NCBI GenBank assembly: GCA_037969115.1
Contig: JBBKWQ010000280.1
Coordinates: 1-8,545 of the forward strand
DNA length: 8,545 nucleotides
Direction of reading: 5' to 3'
Source of the DNA: JBBKWQ01 sp037969115
Lineage (GTDB): Bacteria > Actinomycetota > Acidimicrobiia > Acidimicrobiales > Ilumatobacteraceae
A program made the translations under genes and the position numbers. Positions 5,768 through 8,545 of the stretch are shown piece after piece. The number at the start of each line of letters is the position of its first letter. The stretch's first letter is position 1. The notes under the pieces were generated by a model that saw nothing but the letters and a program-made list of their open reading frames with translations, searched no databases and had not been told where the DNA came from.

Positions 5768-5773
5768 AGGTTA
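5768..5773 (-). promoter_or_regulatory. Possible -10 element of ffh
   Basis: TAACCT on the minus strand ends 10 nt before the ffh ATG, which would place the transcript start 0-4 nt before the start codon. This agrees with the lack of a ribosome binding site. No good -35 is visible, and the hairpin at 5775-5792 occupies the spacer. Confidence 0.3.
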
Positions 5774-5774
5774 C

Positions 5775-5792
5775 CGGCCGCTTGCTCGGCCG
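5775..5792 (-). terminator. Small hairpin between the unknown lipoprotein gene and ffh
   Basis: CGGCCG occurs twice around a 6-nt loop and, being self-complementary, forms a 6-bp stem, about 22 nt after the lipoprotein stop. No T-run follows. It may weakly end the upstream transcript. Confidence 0.3.
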
Positions 5793-5814
5793 ACCGGACC
5801 CGACACGACCGTGC

Positions 5815-7479
5815 TCAGCAGACCCAGTCGTACGTGAGGACGTCGGTCGTCAGCCAGATCACCGTTCCGCTGTCGGACTCGTAGCGTGCGAATCCGTCGG
5901 CATAGACAACGAGCGTCCCGACGTCGTCGCCGGGCCCCGGCGGCGCCACACGACGGGCGAAACCTTGAGGTTGATCGGCCGGCTCCTGGCGGGTCACCGC
6001 CATGATCTGACCGAACAGCGCAGCTGTCACGTCGCTGCCCCACTCCGGCACCGGGTACCACGTGGTTCCGTCGATCTCGACCGCCTCGTTCGAGCATCCC
6101 GGGTAGTACTGCACGTCGTCGACGACCTCGACCACCTCGACCACCGACGCTCCGGAGGTGTTCGCGACGGTCGTGTCGGGGGCCTCGGTGGGCGTCGTCT
6201 CGACGGGCATTGGCTCTGGTAGGGGAAGCGGATCGCCGATCACGTCCGGCGGATCGACCTGGATCATGAACTCGTCGGTCACGGCTGGCACCGTGTGCCA
6301 ACCTCCGTCGACGTCGATGAACCGGTATGCAGGCAGCAGCCAAGCCGACCCGTCGACGTCCCAGGCCCACCACAGGTCGGCTTCGACATCGACCAGGGTG
6401 ACCACGACGATCTCGGGCTCCGAGCCGGGAACCGGTTCCACCGGATCCACCGGCACGGGGTCGACCAGAGCCGGGTCGGCCGGCTCCGCATCGGTACCGG
6501 CGACATCAGCCTCGGCAACGTCGACCGACACGACTTCTTCGACAGCGATGCCCGGACCACTCACCGCCGGACCACCGAACCAGTAGCTTCCGGCGTTCAA
6601 CCGGGCGACCGCGGTGTCGAGGTCGACCAGAGGGTACGGACCGACGGGCTGGGGCGTGGCCAGCGTGCCTCCGGCGTATTGCAGGATTCCGTCGGCTCCG
6701 AAGCCGAAGTGCCAAGAGCGGAGTGAACCGCGCGAGTCGAATGTGTCGGAGACATTGACCGCGGCTGACCACTGGTCGGCAAAGGATTCGAACTCGACGC
6801 CTTTCAGATCGACACCGAGGGCGGTGAGCATCTCCTGTGTGCGCTGTTCGGCCTGCTCGGACGTCGGCACGCCGACCGGAGGTTCGGATTCCGGGCAGTT
6901 GCCGGTCTCGTTGCCCTCACTGTCGACCGCGACCGCACAGCCTTCGACGGCGACCGCCTCCGACCACGCCTCGTTGTAGTTCCACGATTGCTGTGCATCG
7001 TCGGACATCCAGAGGCTCGGTGCCGTGCCGTCGTCGGGGCCAACCCGCCACACCACGGAGTAGCCGTCATCGGTGCGCAGGGGCTCACCCAGAACTCCGA
7101 ACACATCGGCCAGTTGTCGTACCTGTTCGATCGTGACCTCGTTTGCTGCGTCGAACACGAAGCCGGTGTGCTCCGCCGGGAGCGCGGGCATTCCGTCACC
7201 GACCACGTACTCCGTGATCCATGGCGCCGGAGCGATCATCGTGTCGAGCGCGCCGAGCGTGGCGTCCTCGGTCGCCGCGTTCGCGCCCAGTCGATCGCCG
7301 GAGCCTCCACCCGCCGAGGCGATCTCGATGGGGACGGGCGCACGCAACTCGTCGCCCTGTTCGTTCGACGTCTCGGTCGGGTCGTCGGTGGCGATCTCGT
7401 CGGCGCCGCATGCGGCGAACACCAGCGCAGCAGCGACAGCCGCAGGAACAATTCGAAAGGAGTGACGGTTCATGCGCAT
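5815..7479 (-). CDS. Predicted secreted lipoprotein of unknown function (554 aa)
   Basis: I do not recognise a named family. A lipoprotein signal is clear: basic N-terminus, hydrophobic stretch VPAAVAAALVFAA, and C24 in FAACG. An acidic low-complexity linker (25-60) follows. The first globular region (about 85-325) contains C181 and C195 in a short loop, probably a disulfide. A Pro/Asp/Val-rich linker (332-356, with VDPVPVDPVEPVPGSEPE) leads to a Trp-rich segment LWWAWDVDGSAWLLPAYRF (369-387). A second Pro/Thr linker (416-438) precedes the last domain, with C462 and a cysteine as the very last residue (C554), a likely second disulfide pair. ATG 7479 (MRMNRH) and ATG 7473 (MNRHSF) are both possible starts; neither has a ribosome binding site. 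It sits in the same direction between ftsY and ffh, but it reads as an exported cargo protein, not a part of the SRP pathway. Confidence 0.9.
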   Translation of the reverse strand: MRMNRHSFRIVPAAVAAALVFAACGADEIATDDPTETSNEQGDELRAPVPIEIASAGGGSGDRLGANAATEDATLGALDTMIAPAPWITEYVVGDGMPALPAEHTGFVFDAANEVTIEQVRQLADVFGVLGEPLRTDDGYSVVWRVGPDDGTAPSLWMSDDAQQSWNYNEAWSEAVAVEGCAVAVDSEGNETGNCPESEPPVGVPTSEQAEQRTQEMLTALGVDLKGVEFESFADQWSAAVNVSDTFDSRGSLRSWHFGFGADGILQYAGGTLATPQPVGPYPLVDLDTAVARLNAGSYWFGGPAVSGPGIAVEEVVSVDVAEADVAGTDAEPADPALVDPVPVDPVEPVPGSEPEIVVVTLVDVEADLWWAWDVDGSAWLLPAYRFIDVDGGWHTVPAVTDEFMIQVDPPDVIGDPLPLPEPMPVETTPTEAPDTTVANTSGASVVEVVEVVDDVQYYPGCSNEAVEIDGTTWYPVPEWGSDVTAALFGQIMAVTRQEPADQPQGFARRVAPPGPGDDVGTLVVYADGFARYESDSGTVIWLTTDVLTYDWVC

Positions 7480-7481
7480 CT

Positions 7482-7508
7482 GACGCTGCAGGACGTCGTC
7501 CGGTTCCC
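7482..7508 (-). promoter_or_regulatory. Possible ECF-sigma-type promoter of the lipoprotein gene
   Basis: On the minus strand GGGAAC (7508-7503) is followed after 17 nt by CGTC (7485-7482), resembling the GGGAAC / CGTC-CGTT layout of several actinobacterial ECF sigma factors. Transcription would start at or just past the first ATG, favouring ATG 7473 as a leaderless start. A second CGGGAAC copy lies 25 bp upstream (7528-7534) without a matching -10. Confidence 0.25.
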
Positions 7509-7534
7509 GGCAAGATCAGAAATTTTCGTTCCCG

Positions 7535-8545
7535 TCAATCGCGGTCGAACAGGGCCGAGACGAACTCTCGAGGATCGAACGGAATCAGGTCGCCGAGCTG
7601 TTCGCCCACTCCCACCAGCTTGACGGGAATTCCGAGTTCGGTCTCGATCGCGAAGACGATGCCGCCCTTTGCCGAGCCGTCGAGTTTGGTCAGGACGACA
7701 CCGGTCACATTGGTCGCCTCGTTGAACTCCCGAGCTTGCGCCAGCCCGTTCTGGCCGGTCGTTGCGTCGATCACGAGCAGTGTCTCCGTGACCGTGCCGG
7801 CTCCCTTCTCGGCGACGCGCCGGACCTTCTTCAGCTCCTCCATGAGGTTCGTCTTGGTGTGCAGCCGACCGGCGGTGTCGGCCAGTACGAGATCGAGTTG
7901 CTTCGATGCCGCCCGCTCGACACCGTCGAAGATCACCGACGACGGATCACCGCCTTCTGCACCCCGGACGAACTCGGTGCCCGAGCGCTCGGCCCAGGTG
8001 CCGAGTTGCTCGGCGGCCGCCGCCCGGAAGGTGTCACCGGCTGCGAGCAGGACGCTCCGACCGGCATCGACCTGCTGGCGGGCGACCTTTCCGATCGTGG
8101 TGGTCTTACCGACCCCGTTCACCCCGACGAACATCCACACGTTCGGGCTGCCGGGCTCGAACGAGTCGTCGAAGTTGACGGCCCGCTCGCTGCCCTCGAG
8201 GCGGGCGACCATGTCGGCCTGGAGTGCGTCGAGCAACTCGGCCGGCTCGGTGATCTCGTTGCTCCGCACGCGCTCCTTCAGATCGTCGAGCAGCGCCTCT
8301 GTGACGCCGAGACCGACATCGGCGCGCAGCAACGCCTCCTCGAGTTCGTCCCAGGTCTCGTCGGTGATCGCTCCCCGACCGAGCACCCCCGCGAACGCCC
8401 CGGTGAACGCAGAACGGGCCTTGGCCAACCGGTCGCGAAGCGACGCCGGCGCGATCGGTTCGGGTTCGGGCTCGACTTCTGGCTCGGCGACCAGCGTGTC
8501 GCCGACGTCGGGCCGACCCGGTTGTGGTGGGGCCGGGCGCGGCGC
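7535..8545 (-). CDS. ftsY: Signal recognition particle receptor FtsY (N-terminus beyond the window)
   Basis: The frame is open to the right edge; 336 C-terminal residues are visible. FtsY is the membrane-associated GTPase that forms a twin complex with Ffh to deliver ribosomes to the Sec translocon. Counting from the first visible residue, an acidic Pro-rich linker (about 1-35, with EPEVEPEPEP) is the end of the variable A region. The N domain follows, with LRDRLAKARSAFTGAF and ELEEALLRADVG. The G domain carries the P-loop GVNGVGKT (141-148), GDTFRAAAAEQL (170-181), DTAGRL (223-228), TKLDGSAKGG (286-295), and the family ending VGEQLGDLIPFDPREFVSALF. A TTG at 8428 is in frame but falls inside the N domain, so the real start lies outside the window. 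The downstream lipoprotein gene begins 55 nt after the stop. Confidence 0.98.
   Translation of the reverse strand, partial: APRPAPPQPGRPDVGDTLVAEPEVEPEPEPIAPASLRDRLAKARSAFTGAFAGVLGRGAITDETWDELEEALLRADVGLGVTEALLDDLKERVRSNEITEPAELLDALQADMVARLEGSERAVNFDDSFEPGSPNVWMFVGVNGVGKTTTIGKVARQQVDAGRSVLLAAGDTFRAAAAEQLGTWAERSGTEFVRGAEGGDPSSVIFDGVERAASKQLDLVLADTAGRLHTKTNLMEELKKVRRVAEKGAGTVTETLLVIDATTGQNGLAQAREFNEATNVTGVVLTKLDGSAKGGIVFAIETELGIPVKLVGVGEQLGDLIPFDPREFVSALFDRD

Noticed and set aside
6400..6490. Possible tandem DNA repeat in the unknown lipoprotein gene
   Set aside because: The protein has a Pro/Asp/Val-rich linker here, but the bases do not form a regular repeating unit.
7503..7534. Two CGGGAAC copies as a LexA/SOS operator
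   Set aside because: The copies are direct, not inverted, and do not match the GAAC-N4-GTTC actinobacterial SOS box.
8426..8428. TTG as the start of ftsY
   Set aside because: The frame stays open to the window edge and residues before it (LRDR and an acidic Pro-rich linker) are typical of FtsY, so the true start is outside.

Overview
This window is a piece of a high-GC bacterial chromosome carrying conserved protein-export and translation genes, almost all on the minus strand. The GC-rich third codon positions, the order rpsP-khpA-rimM-trmD-rplS-yraN, lipoproteins with Actinobacteria-style lipoboxes, and the protein sequences suggest an actinobacterium. My best guess is the Acidimicrobiia (Ilumatobacter-like); that placement is inferred from overall impression, not tested.

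Layout from the right edge, in transcription order of the minus strand: ftsY (SRP receptor GTPase, N-terminus cut by the window edge); a 554-residue predicted lipoprotein of unknown function; ffh (SRP GTPase). A plus-strand gene then interrupts: a predicted secreted lipoprotein with an alpha/beta-hydrolase fold, convergent with ffh and divergent from rpsP. The ribosome/tRNA maturation block follows: rpsP (bS16), khpA (KH-domain RNA-binding protein), rimM (30S maturation), trmD (tRNA m1G37 methyltransferase), rplS (bL19) and yraN (UPF0102 nuclease-like). At the left edge a crotonase-family gene runs out of the window. Between it and yraN lies an apparent small two-helix membrane protein gene on the plus strand, at 611-775.

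Ffh binds signal sequences emerging from ribosomes and FtsY docks the complex at the membrane. The two predicted lipoproteins are exported products and not obviously part of that machinery. The rpsP-rplS block makes two ribosomal proteins and three factors for ribosome, RNA or tRNA maturation. It is tightly packed: rpsP/khpA overlap by 4 nt and rimM/trmD by 1 nt, which suggests translational coupling.

No tRNA, rRNA, CRISPR array, insertion sequence or attachment site was seen. No stretch over 300 bases lacks a gene; the longest is about 100-140 bases between rpsP and the hydrolase gene. I see no clear new defence or mobile system. The points most worth checking are the small membrane protein, a folded leader candidate upstream of rplS, the unknown lipoprotein between the two SRP genes, and the opposite-strand hydrolase inside the ffh-rpsP interval.
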